Source: Chamaelirium japonicum
Lineage: Eukaryota > Streptophyta > Magnoliopsida > Liliales > Melanthiaceae
NCBI GenBank assembly: GCA_947650365.1
Contig: OX393555.1
Location: 79,985,995-80,049,994 of the forward strand
Length of the DNA: 64,000 bases
Direction of reading: 5' to 3'
In this document: in pieces, positions 32,861 to 46,035 of the stretch
Numbering within the stretch: the first letter of the stretch is position 1
Layout: each line of letters opens with the position of its first letter
Translations under genes and position numbers: made by a program
Notes under the pieces: generated by a model
The model's database searches: none
The model's input: only the letters and a program-made list of their open reading frames with translations
Told to the model about the DNA's origin: nothing

Positions 32861-34555
32861 ATACCTATACCCATGGCTAATGGACAGGAGCATGATCTTT
32901 TCTCTTTTCTTTCTTCGTTTATCCCTTCGTTCTCTTTTCTTTTTTTCTCCCATCTTATAATACATTATCAGCACGAACATGTCGTGCCCAGCTGACCTCT
33001 CATAAGAAAACAGAGAGAGAAACGAAAACAGAAGAGAAAGAAAAAGAAAGAAAAGAACGGAGAGATAAACAAAGAGAGAAGATAGAACAAGTCCTGCTCC
33101 AGTCTATTGGCCACAGGTATAGGTGTGAAGTAAGAATGATGGCTGTCCATTATCGAATCTCTCCCATTGATTAGGGTTTTCTATAGATTGCTTAGGCCCT
33201 AAGTAAGCTTACCCTATAAAAAATATACGACCCCTTTAGGATGGGGCACGTTTGACCGCTCTTTCTTTCTCCTATCTCACAATACGTTATCAACACGAAC
33301 ATGTCGAGCCCAGTCGACCAGTCACAAGAAAACAGAGAGAGAAACGAAGACAGAATTAGAGTTTTGGAATTTAGATTCCTTCTTACTTTATACCTATACC
33401 CATGGCCAAAAGACTGTAGTATGACTTTTTCTTTCTTCTCTTTTCATTTATCTCTCTGTTATCTTCTCTCTTCTTCTCTCTCTTCTGTGGAGTTTTAGAA
33501 TTTAGATTTCTACTTACTTCACATATATACCCGTGGCCAATGGACTGGAGCAGGATTTCTTCTCTCTTCTCTCTTTGTTTATCTTTTTGTTCCTTTCTCT
33601 CTTTCTCTCTCTTCTGTCTTCGTATCTATCTCTGTTTTCTTGTGACTGGTCAGCTGGGCCTGATATGTTCGTGCTGATAATGTGTTGTAAAAAGAAAGAA
33701 GAAAAGAAAAGAGAATGAAGAGATGAATGAAAAGAGAAGAAAGAAGAAGTTCTGCTCCAGTATATTCGCCACGGGTATAGGGGTGAAAGAAGAAAGAATT
33801 CTAAATTCCAAAACTCCACTTCTCAATAATATAATTAAATCTCTCTATTCTCTTCTCTCTTCTTCTATGGATTAGGGTTTCCCATAGATTGCTTAGGCCC
33901 TAAGTAAGCTGACCTATAAATAATATACGACTCCTTTACGGTAGGGCACGTTTGATGGCTCTTCCTTTCTCCCATCTCATAACACATTATCAGCACAAAC
34001 ACAACGAGCCCAGCCGACCAATCGCAAGAAAACGGAAAGAGTAACAAAGTTAGAAAAGAAAGAAGAAGAGAGAAGATAACGAAGAGATAAACAAAGATAG
34101 AAGAGAGAAGAAGTCCTGCTCTAGTCCATTGGCCACAGTTATAGGTTTGAAGTAAGAAGGAATCTAAATTCAAAAACTCCACTTCTCAATATTTATACGA
34201 CCCCTTTAGGGTGGGGCATGTTTAATAGCTCTTTCTTTCTTCCATATTATAACACGTTATCAGCACGAACATGTCGAGCCCAGCCGACTAGTCATAAGAA
34301 AACGGAGAGAGAAACGAAAACAGAAGAGAGAGAAGAAGAAAGAAGAGAATGGAGAGATAAACGAAGAGAGAAGAGGGAAAAAGTCCTGCTCCAGTCCATT
34401 AGCCACAGGTATAGGTGTGAAGTTAGAAGGAATATAAATTCCAAAACTCCACTTCTCAATAATATAATTAAATCTCTCTATTCTCTTCTCTCTTCACCCA
34501 TAGATTAGGGTTTTCCTTGGATTGCTTAGGCCCTAAGTAAGCTTAACCTATAAAT
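32861..34555. repeat. RL cluster, mostly plus strand
   Basis: Antisense M+G (32855-32945) flips to sense P, G, M (32946-33138) and sense L, P (33138-33355). Antisense M+G (33355-33485) and M+G+P (33486-33690) flip to sense G+M (33690-33815). Sense units then follow at 33850-34185 and 34190-34465, and an L at 34500-34556 leads into the next block. Confidence 0.8.
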
Positions 34556-35235
34556 AATATACGACCCTTTAGGGTGGGGCACATTTGACGGCTCTCTCTT
34601 TCTCACATATCACAATATGTTATCAGTACGAATATGCCAAGCCCAGCCGACCAGTCGCAATAAAATAAAAAGAGAAATGAAGATAGAATAGAGAGAAGAG
34701 AATGGAGAGATAAATAAAGAGAGAAGAAAGAAGCAGACCTGCTTTAGTCCATTGGCCACGGGTATTGGTGTTAAGTATGAAGGAATCTAAATTCAGAACC
34801 TCTACTTCTGTCTTCATTTCTCTTTCTGTTTTCTTATGACTGGTCGGCTGGGCTCGATATGTTAGTACTGATAACATGTCTTGTTTAATTATGAAGGAAT
34901 CTAAATTCCAAAACTCCACTTCTCAATAATATAATATAATCTCTCTATTCTTTTTTCTCTTCTCCTATGGATTAGGGTTTCCCATAGATTGCTTAGGCCC
35001 TAAGTAAGCTTACCCTATAAATAATATACGACCCTTTTAGGGTAGGGTACGTTTGACAGCTCTCTCTTTCTCCCATTTCACAATACTTACCCTATAAATA
35101 ACATACGACCCCTTTAGGGAGGAGCACGTTTGACATATTTTTCTTTCTCCCATCTCACAATACGTTATTAGTATGAACATGTCAAGCCTAGCTGACCAGT
35201 CGCAAGAAAACAGATAGAGAAATGAAGACATAAGT
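34556..35235 (+). repeat. RL block with 77-bp tandem L duplication, copy 2
   Basis: Same order as 26640-27310: L fragment, P, G, M, short antisense G+P, the join ATGTCTTGTTTAATTATG, M end, bridge, then L with two CTTACCCTATAAATAA segments at 35009 and 35086 (period 77). In both blocks the L end (CACAACA/CACAATA) runs straight into CTTACC, an identical rare join. Confidence 0.85.
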
Positions 35236-36275
35236 GGAGTTTTGGAATTTAGATTCCTTCTTACTTCATACCTATACCCGTGGCTAATGGACTGGAGTAG
35301 GTCTTCCTCTCTCTTCTCTCTTTATTTATCTCTCTATTCTCTTTTCTCTTATTATCTCTCTTCTGTGGAGTTTTAGAATTAAAACGGAGATAGGTGTGAA
35401 ACGTGCCCTCCTTCGTGCTGATAATGTGTTGTGAGATGGGTGAAAGAGATAGTCATCAAATGTGCCCCACCCTAAAGTGGTCGTATATTATTTATAGGGT
35501 AAATTTACTTAGGACCTAAGCAATCAATAGAAAACCCTAATCCATAGGAGAGATCCGATCTCTTTCTCCCATAGTATAAATTAAACTAAATAAGTATTGA
35601 TAGAAGAGAGATAAAATATTATTTTAAACTAGAGAGAGCAGGACTTCTTCCCTTTTCTCTATTCGTTTAACTCTCCATTCTCTTCTCTCTTCTATCTTTA
35701 TTTATCTCTACATTCTCTTCTCTCTTCTGTCTTCGTTTCTCTCTCTATTTTCTTGCGACTGGTCGGCTGGGCTTGAATGTTTGTGCTGATAACGTGTTCT
35801 AAGATGGAAGAAAGAGAGAGTCGTCAAACGTGCCCCACCCTAAAGGGGTCGTATATTATTTATAGGTTAAGCTTACTTAGGGCCTAAACAATTTATAGAA
35901 AACCCTAATCCATTGGAGAGATCCGATGGTGGATAGCTATCCGATCAAACGATCTCATAACATTGTAATGTTTTAAATTTTTTTTAAAAAAAATGTAAAT
36001 TATTTTTAAAGCAAAAAATTTGTTTATTTAAATTAATTATTTTGCTAAAAACCTAATTATTAAATTATTTAAATTATTAAATAATTTAAACGAAGATAGA
36101 AATCGGATAGCTGTCCACCCTAATCATGGGAAAGATCTGACGGTGGACAGCCATCCAATCGAATGATCTCATAACATATATAATGTTTTAAATTTTTTTA
36201 AAAAAAATTATAAATTATTTTAAAAGCAAAAAATTTGGGTGTACCTCATCTTCCCTCTTTACTTCCTATTATTTA
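35236..36275 (-). repeat. Minus-strand RL cluster with full L and U
   Basis: Antisense M+G (35236-35375), an antisense P-L (35400-35565), a short A/T and leader join (35565-35640), then antisense G, P, L (35640-35962) and U (35963-36020). A/T with GCTAAAAACCTAATT (36020-36090) is followed by a second antisense L end and U (36095-36275), which ends CTTCCTATTATTTAATAAA. The second unit lacks M, G, P and most of L. Confidence 0.8.
35795..35962 (-). mobile_element. LTR-like block L, 168 bp
   Basis: On the plus strand it reads TGTTCTAAG to CTCATAACA and contains TATTATTTATAGG (antisense TATA). It is preceded by antisense P, TTTGTGCTGATAACG, and followed by antisense U. Confidence 0.7.
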
Positions 36276-37260
36276 ATAAATTTAATTAGTTTAATTAATA
36301 AAATAATTAAATTATTATAATTATAATAAATAAATAAAATAAAAAATTTAATTAAATAACTAGATAATTAAATAATTAAATAAATTGTTTATTTTATTAA
36401 AACTTTAATTATTTAAATAATTAAATTATTTAATAATTAAATAAATAATTAATTAATTAAAAAAATTATAGTAACATTACCATGATAATCATAATAATGT
36501 TGAGATGATTCTATTTAGAAGTGGAGTTTTGGAATTTAGATTCCTTCTTACTTTACACCTATACCCGTGGCCAATGGATTGGAGGAGAACTTCTTCTTTC
36601 TTCTCTCTTCATTTATCTCTTCATTCTCTTCTCTCTTCTATCTTCATTTCTCTTTCTATTTTCTTATGACTGGTCGGCGGGGATCGACATGTTCGTGCTG
36701 ATAACGTGTTGTGAGAAGCGAGAAGAAAAGAGAAGGGAACAAAAAGATTAGAGATAAGAAGTCCTACGTCAGGCCATTCACCACGGGTATAGGTGTGAAG
36801 TAAGAAAGAATCTAAATTCTAAAACTCCACTTCTTAATAATATAATTAAATATCTCCGTCCTCTTTTCTCTTCTCCTATGGATTAGGGTTTTCCATAGAT
36901 TGCTTAGGCCCTAAGTAAACTTACCCTATAAATAATATACGACCCCTTTAGGGTGGGGCACGTTCGACAACTCTCATTTTCTCCCATCTCATAACACGTT
37001 AATTAGTAAACTTACTTATTAAATTATTTAAATTATTTAAATTATTTAATAATTAAATAAATAATTAAATTAATTAATAAAATTATAGTTATATTACTAT
37101 GATAATCATAATAACGTTGAGATGATACTATTGAAAGTGGAGTTTTGGAATTTAGATTCCTTCTTACTTCACACCTATACCCGTGGCCAATGGACTAGAG
37201 TATGACTTCTTCTCTCTTCTCTCTTTATTTATCTCGCCGTTCTCTTCTAGCTTCTTCCTT
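36276..37260. repeat. Start of the minus-strand RL array: two units
   Basis: A/T (36276-36460), W box (36461-36515), antisense M+G+P (36516-36715), a flip to sense G+M (36715-36830) and sense L (36860-37005). Then A/T, a W box (37082-37130) and antisense M+G (37131-37258), which ends at CTAGCTTCTTCC and joins the U end CTTTAATTCCTATTATTTAA. From here to 51.8 kb almost all copies are on the minus strand. Confidence 0.8.
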
Positions 37261-38085
37261 CTTTAATTCCTATTATTTAATTAATTTAATTAGTTTAATA
37301 AATTAAATATTTAAATAATTAAATAAATATTTAATTATCTATATAATTAAAGAAATATATTATTTAAGTAATTTATTTATTATTTAGATATTAAAATAAA
37401 TAAATATTTATTTAATTAAATAAAAAAAATTTAAGTTATTTTAAAACTAATTTATTATTTATATTTTCAAATTATTAACTAATTATTTAAATAATTAGCT
37501 AATAGATATTGAATTATTATTTTATTTTAATACTTAATTAAATAATAAATTTTTTTATTTATTTAGTAATATTTTATAAGTTAAGAAAATAAAATTTTAA
37601 TTATTTCATTATATAATAATTTATTTAAATTATTATTTATTGAACTATAAAATAATGAAATAATTAAATTATTTATTTATTTAAGTAAATAATCTATTTA
37701 ATATATTTATTTACTAAATAAGTTTTTAAATATTTAAACAATTAGCTAAATATTTATTTCTTTAAAAATAAAATAATAATTACAAAAATAACTAATAAAA
37801 TAAATTAATAAATAAATTATATAATTAAGTCATTAATTTTGTATTTATTAATTTAAATAATTATATAGTTACCTAATTTTATAATTAAATAATATAATAA
37901 TAATAAATAAAGAAAATAATAAATTTAATTAAATATGTAAATAATTAAATAATTAAATAGGCAAATTATTTTATTAAAAACTTAATTATTAAATTATTTA
38001 AATTATTTAATAATTATATAAATTATTAAGTTATTTAAAAAAATTATTGCAATATTATTATGATAATCATAATAATGTTGAGATA
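37261..38085. repeat. Long A/T spacer
   Basis: About 800 bp of A/T after a U end and before a W box. It aligns by eye with the spacers after 38.54, 41.93 and 44.64 kb, with shared words such as AAATAATCTATTTAATATATTT and AAGTTTTTAAATATTTAAA split by small changes. No gene is seen. Confidence 0.8.
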
Positions 38086-38540
38086 TTACTAGAGTTTTGG
38101 AATTTAGATTTCTTCTGACTTTACACCTATATTTGTGGCCAATGGATAGGAGTAGGACTTTTTCTCTCTTCTCTCTTTGTTTATCTCTTTGTTCTCTATT
38201 CTCTTCTTCTCTCTTTTCTATCTTCGTTTCACTCTCCGTTTTCTTGTGATTGATCAGTTGGGCTTGATATGTTCGTGTTGATAACATATTATGAGATAGG
38301 AGAAAGAGAGAGCCATCAAACATATCCCACCATAACGGGGTCGTATATTATTTATAGGGTAAGCTTATTTAGAGCCTAAGCAATCTATGGGAAACGCTAA
38401 TCCATAGGAGAGATCCGATGGTAGACAGCTATCCAATCGAAGGATCACATAACAGTTATAATATTTTAATTAATTTTAAAAAAATATAAATTATTTTTAA
38501 AGCAAAAACTTCGGGTGTGCCTTATCTTTATTCTTTAGTT
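38086..38540 (-). repeat. Complete minus-strand RL unit M-G-P-L-U
   Basis: M (38093-38150), G (38150-38235), P, L 38287-38454 and U (38455-38540) follow in order. A W box precedes it at 38040-38090. The open frame read on this strand from 38323 down into the A/T is leader composition only. Confidence 0.85.
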
Positions 38541-39300
38541 CCTATTATTTAATTAATTTAATTATTTTAATAAATTAATTATTTAATTGTCTATATAAAT
38601 AAATAAATATTTAATTATAGATATAATTAAATTATTTAAATAATTTATTTAATATATAAATATTAAAATAACTAAATATTTATATATTCAAATAATTAAC
38701 AAATTATTTAAATACTAAGTAAATAGTTATTAAATTATTATTTTATTTTATTACTTAATTAAATAATTAATTTTTTTATTGTTTTTAATTGATATTTCAA
38801 AATTTAATAAAATAATTTTTAATTATTTAATTATATAATAATTTATTTAAATTATTATTAATTTACTTATAAAATTATTTAATAATTAAATTATTTATTT
38901 TTTTCAGTAAATAATCTAATTAATATATTTTTTACAAAATAAGTTTTTAAATATTTAAATAATTGACTAATTATTTAATTATATAAAAATAAAATAATAT
39001 TTTAAGAAATAACTAATAAAATAAATTAATAAATAAATAAATTAATAAATAAATAAATTAATAATATAATTAAATCATTATTTCTTTATATAATTATTTA
39101 AACTATTAAATGATTATCTAATCTAATTATTTAATAATTTAATCATTTTAAATAAATAAATTAATAAAATAACTTGATAATTAAGTAATTAAATAAATTA
39201 ATTATTTTAATAAAAAATTAATTATTTAATTATTTAATAATTAAATAATTAATTAATTTTATTAAAAAAATTATAGTAACATTACTATGATTACCATAAT
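38541..39300. repeat. Long A/T spacer
   Basis: A/T-only sequence with a short tandem patch around 39020-39060 (AATAAATAAATTAATAAATAA). It ends in a W box with AACATTACTATGATTACC at about 39276-39310. No gene is seen. Confidence 0.8.
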
Positions 39301-40435
39301 AACATTGAGATAACAGTATTGAGAGTTGGAGTTTTGGAATTTAGATTCCTTCTTACTTCACACCTATACCCGTGGCGAATGGACTAGAGCAGGACTTCTC
39401 TCTTTTCTCTTCGTTTATCTCTCCGTTCTCTTCTCTCTTCTTTTCTCTCTTCTGGCTTTGTTTCTCTCTCCGTTTTCTTATGACTGGTCAGCTGGGTTTG
39501 ACATGTTTATGCTGATAACGTGTTGTGAGATGGGAGAAAGAGAGAGCCGTCAAACGTGCCCCACCCTAAAGGGGTCATATAAATATTATGAAGTGGAGTT
39601 TTGGAATTTAGATTCCTTCTTACTTCACATCTATACCCGTGGCCAATGGACTGAAGCAGGACTTATTCTCTTTTCTCTCTTCGTTTATCTCTCTGTTCTC
39701 TTCTTTCTTCTTCTCTCTCTTCTGTGTTCGTTTCTCTCTCTGTTTTCTTTTGACTGGTCGGCTAAGCTCGACATGTTCGTGTTGATAACATATTGTGAGA
39801 TGGAAGAAAAAAAGAGCCGTCAAACGTGCCCCACCCTAAAGGGGACGTATATTATTTATAGGATAAGCTTACTTAGGGCCTAAGCAATCTATAGGAAACC
39901 CTAATCCATGGGAGAAGAAAGAAGAGAACGGTGAGATTTAATTATATTTTTAAGAAGTAGAATTTTGGAATTTAGATTCTTTTTTACTTCACACCTATAC
40001 CCATGGCTAATGGACTGGAGTAGGACTTTTTCTCTTTTCTCTCTTTGTTTATCTCTCCTTTCTCTTCTCTCTTCTTCTTTTTCTTCTGTGTTCGTTTTTC
40101 TCTCCATTTTCTTATGACTGGTCAGTTGGGCTCGACATGTTCGTGCTGATAACGTGTTGCGAGATGGAAAATAAAAGAGCCGTCAAACGTGCCCCACCCT
40201 AAAGGGGTCGTATATTATTTATAGGATAGGCTTACTTAGGGTTTAAGCAATCTATGGGAAACCCTAATCCATGGGAGAGATCCGACGGTGGACAGCCATC
40301 CGATCGAATGATCTCATAACAGTTATAATATTTTAAACTTTTTTAGAGAAAAATATAAATTATTTTTAATGCAAAAAATCCGGGTATGCCTCATCTTCCT
40401 TCTTTACTTCCTATTATTTAATTAATTTAATTATT
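39301..40435 (-). repeat. Three minus-strand RL units in tandem
   Basis: Unit one: M, G, P and partial L, 39318-39585, cut at GGGGTCATATAAATATT. Unit two: M, G, P and L, 39586-39920. Unit three: bridge, M, G, P, L (40155-40321) and U to 40435. The L-cut join CATATAAATATT-GAAGTGGAG also occurs at 10.86, 48.60, 49.79, 53.67, 55.09, 60.20 and 60.51 kb. The 185-codon open frame covering units one and two is read-through of antisense pyrimidine sequence. Confidence 0.85.
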
Positions 40436-41135
40436 TTAAAAAATTAAATTATTAATTAATCTAAATATTGAACTAATTGAGAAGTGGATTTTTTATGATT
40501 ATCAACATGAACCTAACAAGCCCAACCGACCAGTCACAAGAAAATGGAGAGAGAAATGAAGACAGAAGAGAGACAATAAGAGAGAGGAAAATGGAGAGAG
40601 AAACAAAGACAAAAGAAAGAAGAAGAGAGAAGAGAACGAAGAGTTAAACGAAGAGAGAAGAGAGAAGAAGTCCTACTCCTGTCCATTCGCTACGGGTATA
40701 AGCGTCAAATAAAAAGGAATCTAAATTCCAAAACTCTATTTCTCAATAATATAATTAAATATCTATGTTCTCTTCTCTCTTCTCCTATGGATTAGGGTTG
40801 AGAAGTGGAGTTTTGGAATTTAGATTCCTTCTTCCTTCACACTTATACCCGTGGTGAATGGACTAGAGCAGGACCTCTTCTCTCTTTATTTATCTCTCTA
40901 TTCTCTTCTCTCTTCTCACAACACGTTATAAGCCAGAACATATCGAGCCCAGCCGACTAGTTATAAGAAAACGGAGAGAGAAACGAAGACAAAAGAGATA
41001 AAAGAAGAAAGAAGAGAACGAAGAGATAAATAAAGAGAGAAGAGAGAAGAAGTCCTGGACAAGTTCATTGGCCATGGGTATAGGTGTGAAGTAAGAAAGA
41101 ATCTAAATTCCAAAAACTCCTCTTCATAATAGTTT
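40436..41135. repeat. RL copies with one strand flip inside the array
   Basis: After short A/T and TGAGAAGTGGATTTTTTATG there is sense P, a long double G, and M (40500-40740), then bridge. A sense L start is broken at GGATTAGGGTTGAG and joined to antisense M+G (40798-40912). The flip TCTCTTCTCACAACACGTTATA gives sense P, G, M (40913-41125). This is the only large plus-strand patch in the 37-48 kb array. Confidence 0.8.
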
Positions 41136-41935
41136 ATTTAAAAAATAATAATAATTAAAGAAATAACTAATTAAATAAAATAATTATATAATCAAATTAT
41201 TATTTATTTATTTAATATTTTAAACTATTAAATTATTATATAATTTGATTATTTAATAATATAATAATTAATAAATAAAAATAATAATAAATATTATTAA
41301 ATAACTAGATGATTAAATAATTAAATAAAATTATTATTTTAATAAAAAGCTAATTATTAAAGTATTTCTATTATTTAAATTATTTTATAATTAAATAAAT
41401 GATTACTATTATTAAAGAAACTTATAGAAATATTACAATATAATCATAATAATGTTAAGATGATACTATTGAGAAATGAAGTTTTAGAATTTAGATTATT
41501 TCTTACTTCAAACCTATACCCGTGGCCAATGGAATGGAGCAGGATTTATTCTCTCTTCGTTTATTTCTCCGTTCTAATCTCTCTTCTTCTCTCTCTTTTG
41601 TCTTCGTTTCTCTCTCCGTTTTCTTACGACGAGACGGTTGTGCTCGATATGTTCGTGTTGATAATATATTATGTGATGGTAGAAAGAGATCGAGAGCCGT
41701 CAAACGTATCCCACCCTAAAGGGGACGATATTATTTATAGGTTAAGCTTAGTTAGAGCCTAAGTATAATATGGGAAACCCTAATTTATAGGGGTGATCCG
41801 ACGGTGGACAGTCATCCGATCGAATGATCTCACAACAGTTGTAATGTTTTAATTTTTTTTAAAAAAAAATATAAATTTTTTTAAAGTAAAAAATTCGGGT
41901 GTGCCTCATCTTCCTTCTTTACTTCCTATTATTTA
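41136..41935 (-). repeat. Array unit 1: W-M-G-P-L-U
   Basis: A/T (41136-41420), W box with ATTACAATATAATCATAATAATG (41421-41465), M (41470-41535), G, P, L 41667-41837 (about 171 bp) and U to 41935. M carries the variant TTATTTCTTACTTCAAACC, shared with the units at 44.2, 46.1 and 47.8 kb. This marks the four as a subfamily. Confidence 0.85.
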
Positions 41936-44190
41936 ATTAATTTAATTAGTTTAATAAATTAAATAATTAAATAAATTAAATAATTAAATAATTAAAGAAT
42001 AATTTAATTATTTTTATAATTAAATTACTTAAACTAATTATTTATTATTGAAATATTAAAATCAACAAATATTTATTTGATTATTAAAAATAATATTAAG
42101 CTATTTAAAAAAAATTTTATTATTTATATATTCAAATAATAAACTAATTATTTAAATAATAAGTAAATAGCTATTAAATTATTTATTTATTTATTTAATT
42201 CATTAAAAAATAATTTTTTTGGTTATTTCAATTAGTTTCTCATAATTTAATAAAATTTTATATTTATTTGATTATGCAATATTTTTTATAAATTATTATT
42301 TATTTATCAATAAAATTATTTGATAATAATAATATTTATTTTTTTAAGTAAATAATCTATTTGATATATTTCTTCATAAATTAAATTTTTAAATATTTAA
42401 ATAATTGAAAAATTATTTAATTATTTCAAAAAATTATTATTTAAATAATTCTTTAATTTATTATCTAAATAATTAAATTCTAATATTTTAGTTATATCAA
42501 TAAATAATTATTTAATAATTTATTTAAATAATAATCTAAAAATTTTATTACATAATAATTTAGTCATTTAATTATTAATTAAATTATTTTATTATTTGAA
42601 AAAATTCTTAATTAATATAAATTATACATTAAATTATTACGTAAATATTTAAATAATACAATAAATAAATTAATTGATTAAACTAGTATATAAATGAATT
42701 ATTTTATCAAAAAATATTAATAACATAAAGAAATAATGAAATTATTTAAATATTTTATAAAATAATTAAAAAATTAAATGAATCATTATTTTATAAATTA
42801 TAATTAATTAAATATTTTCATTATTTACTTATTGAATAATTCAATGATGAAATAATTCAATAATCATTATTGAATTATTCAATAAGTAATTAATAAAAAT
42901 ATTGGATTAATTATAATTTATGGAATAATGATTCAAATAATTATTTAATTATTATATAAAATATTTGAATAATTCAATTATTTCTTTAGGTTATTACTAT
43001 ATTCTAATAAAATAATTTCGTTATATTATTATATAATTTTTTACAAAATAAATTTAATTTTTTTAAATTTCAAAAATTTAAATAATAATTTAAAGAATAA
43101 ATTTTATTAATTAATAATTTTTTGAAATAATAAAATAATTTAATTAATAAGTACATAACTAAATTATTATATAATAAAATTATTAGATATTATTTAAATA
43201 AATTATTAAATAATTATTTATTGAAATAATTATAAAATTGAATTTCATTAATTATATAATTATATAAAGAATTATTTAAATAATAATATTTTTTTAAATA
43301 AATAAATGATTATTCAATTATTTAAATATTGAAAATTTTATTTAGTAAAGAAATATATTAAATGTATTATGTACTTAAACAAGTAAATAATCTAATTATT
43401 AAATTATTTTATATTTAAATAAATAATAATTGAAAAAAATTATTATGTAACGAAATAATTTACAAATTATTCTATTAAATTATAAAAAAATATATAAAAT
43501 ACATCAAAAAATTAATTATTTTATTACGTATCAAAATAAAAAATTAATTCAATAACTATTTACTTATTATTTAATTAATTAGTTAATTATTTGAATATAT
43601 TAATAATAAAATATTTTTTTAAATAATATTATTTTTTTAAAATAATAAGTAATTAGATATTATATAATTATATTATTTTATTACTTTATTAAATAAATAA
43701 TGTAATTAATAAATTTTTTCATAACATAAATAATAAGAATTATAATAATTATTTCATTAATGGTAATTAATTAAATATTTTTATTAATTACTTATTAAAT
43801 AATGAAATAATGAATTAAATAATTATTTTATTATTTCAATAATTTATTATTTAATAAATTAATTTAATTAATTTAAAAAATAATAACAATTAAAGAAATA
43901 AGTAATAAAATAAATTAATTATATAATTAAATTATTATTTCTTTATTTAATATTTTAAACCATTAAATATTTATATAATTTGATTATTTAATAATATAAT
44001 AATTCATAAATAAATAAAATAATAAATTTTATTAAATAACTAGATAATTAAATAAAATTATTATTTGAATAAAAAGTTAATTATTAAAATATTTCAATTA
44101 TTTAAATTATTTTATAATAAAATAAACGATTCATATTATTAAAAAAATTATAGAAACATTACAATAATAATCATATTAATATTGAGATAA
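41936..44190. repeat. 2.2 kb A/T spacer with palindrome
   Basis: The longest A/T block in the window. It contains a 29-nt perfect palindrome at 42851-42879 and segments that reappear at 46.6-47.6 kb. The part near 43730-43860 (AATAAGAATTATAATAATTATTTC, shown here split by meaning only) matches 45.82 and 47.46 kb. It ends in a W-like box near 44155-44195. No gene is credible. Confidence 0.8.
42851..42879. repeat. 29-nt perfect palindrome, copy 1
   Basis: AATAATTCAATAAT and its reverse complement flank a single central C. A second identical copy lies at 47289-47317 in the equivalent place of another array unit. Confidence 0.85.
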
Positions 44191-44640
44191 TACTATTGAG
44201 AAGTGGAGTTTTGGAATTTATATTACTTTTTACTTCAAACCTATACTCATAGCCATTGGACTGGAGCAAGACTTTTTCTCTCTTTGTTTATTTGTTCATT
44301 CTCATCTCTCTTCTTCTCTCTCTTCTGTCTTTGTTTCTCTTTCTGTTTTTTTGTGATGGGTCGGCTGGGCTCGATATGTTCGTGTTGATAATATATTATG
44401 AGATTGGAGAAAGAGAGAGCCCACAAACGTGCCCCACCCTGAAGGGGTCGTATATTATTTATTGGGTATGCTTACTTAGGGCTAAGTATAATATAAGAAA
44501 CCCTAATCTATGGGAGAGATCCGATGGTGGATAGTCATCTGATCGAACAATCTCATTACAGTTGCAATGTTTTAATTTTTTTAAAGAAAAATATAAATTT
44601 TTTTAAAACAAAAAATTCAGGTATGCCTCTTCCTTCTTTA
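44191..44640 (-). repeat. Array unit 2: M-G-P-L-U
   Basis: M (44200-44262), G, P, L 44394-44560 and U to 44640. L keeps TATTATTTATTGGG (antisense TATA) and ends CTCATTACA. Confidence 0.85.
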
Positions 44641-46035
44641 CTTCCTTTTAATTAATTAATTTAATTATTTTAATAAATTAAATAGTTGAATAAATTAAAT
44701 AATTAAATAATTAAAGAAATATTTAATTATCTATATAATTAAATTATTTAAATTAATTATTTATTATTTAAATATTAAAATAAATAAATATCTCTTTGAT
44801 TATTAAAAAAATTATTAAGCTATTTAAAAAAATATTTTATTATTCATGTAGTAAAATAATTAACTAATTATTTAATTAATAAGTAAATAGTTATTATATT
44901 ATTATTTTATTTTATTACTTAATTAAATAATTATTTTTTTTATTTATTTCAAATAATATCTCGTAATTTAATAAAATTATATATTTATTTAATTATATCA
45001 TATTTTATTTAAAATATTATTTATTTTACTATGAAATTATTTAATAATTAAAATTTTTGTTTTTTAAGTAAATAATCTATGTTATATATTTCTTCAGTAA
45101 TTAAGTTTTTAAATATTTCAATAATTGAATAATTATTTAATTATTTTAGTGATTCTTTATTTAATTATCTAAATAATTAAATTCTAATATTTTAGTTATA
45201 TAAATTTAATGAAAAATTACATTACTAAATTATTATGTAATAAAATTATTATATTATTATTTATATAAATTTTTTAATAATTTTTTATTTAAATAATTAT
45301 AAAATTAGAATTTTATTATTTTGATAATTATAAAAAGAATTATTTAAAAAATATTTTTTTTAAATAAATAAATAAATAGTCAATTATTTAAATATTTAAA
45401 AATTTATTTAGCAAAGAAATATATTAAATAGATTATTTACTTAAACAAAAAATTTATTTAATTATTAAATAATCCCAATGGTAAATAAATAATAAATTAA
45501 ATAAATTATTATGTAATAAAATAATTAACAAATTATTTTCTTAAATAATAAAAAATTAAATAAAGTACATTAAAAAATTATTTATTTTATTATGTAATAA
45601 AATAAAATATTAATTCATTAACTATTTAATTATTATTTAAATAATTAGTTAATTATTTAAACATATAAATAATAAAATATTTTTTTATATAATATAATTT
45701 TCTAAAATAATATAATTTTCTAAAATAATAAGTAATTAGTTATTATATTATTATTTTATTTTATTACTTTATTAAATAAATAATTAAATTAATAAAATAT
45801 TTTATAAAATCATTAAATAAAAATTATAATAATTATTTTATTAATGGTAATGAATTAAATATTTTTATTAATTACTTATTGAATAATAAATAAATAATTA
45901 ATTATTTAGTTTATTATTTACAATAATTTATTATTTAATGAAATAATTATTTTAATAAAAAGTTAATTATTTAAATAATAAAATTATTTTATAATGAAAT
46001 AAACAATTACTATTATTAAAAAAATTATAAAAACA
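44641..46035. repeat. A/T spacer of array unit 2
   Basis: 1.4 kb of A/T, alignable in order to the preceding spacer but missing about 0.9 kb, including the palindrome. It contains a small direct duplication at about 45690-45725 (AATATAATTTTCTAAAATA twice). It ends at an antisense-facing W box. Confidence 0.8.

Noticed and set aside
39326-39883. 185-codon open frame on the plus strand, with many similar 60-110 codon frames across the window (MEFWNLDSFLLHTYTRGQW-like or MFDDSLFL-like)
   Set aside because: They are the antisense or sense reading of RL modules M, G, P and L. The pyrimidine or purine leader has no stops in several frames at once, neighbouring copies are broken at random, and no domain is recognisable. 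They look like composition effects, not genes.
41936-44190. Organelle or viral DNA insertion suggested by extreme A/T content
   Set aside because: No plastid, mitochondrial or viral genes are visible, and the sequence aligns with other RL spacers in the array.
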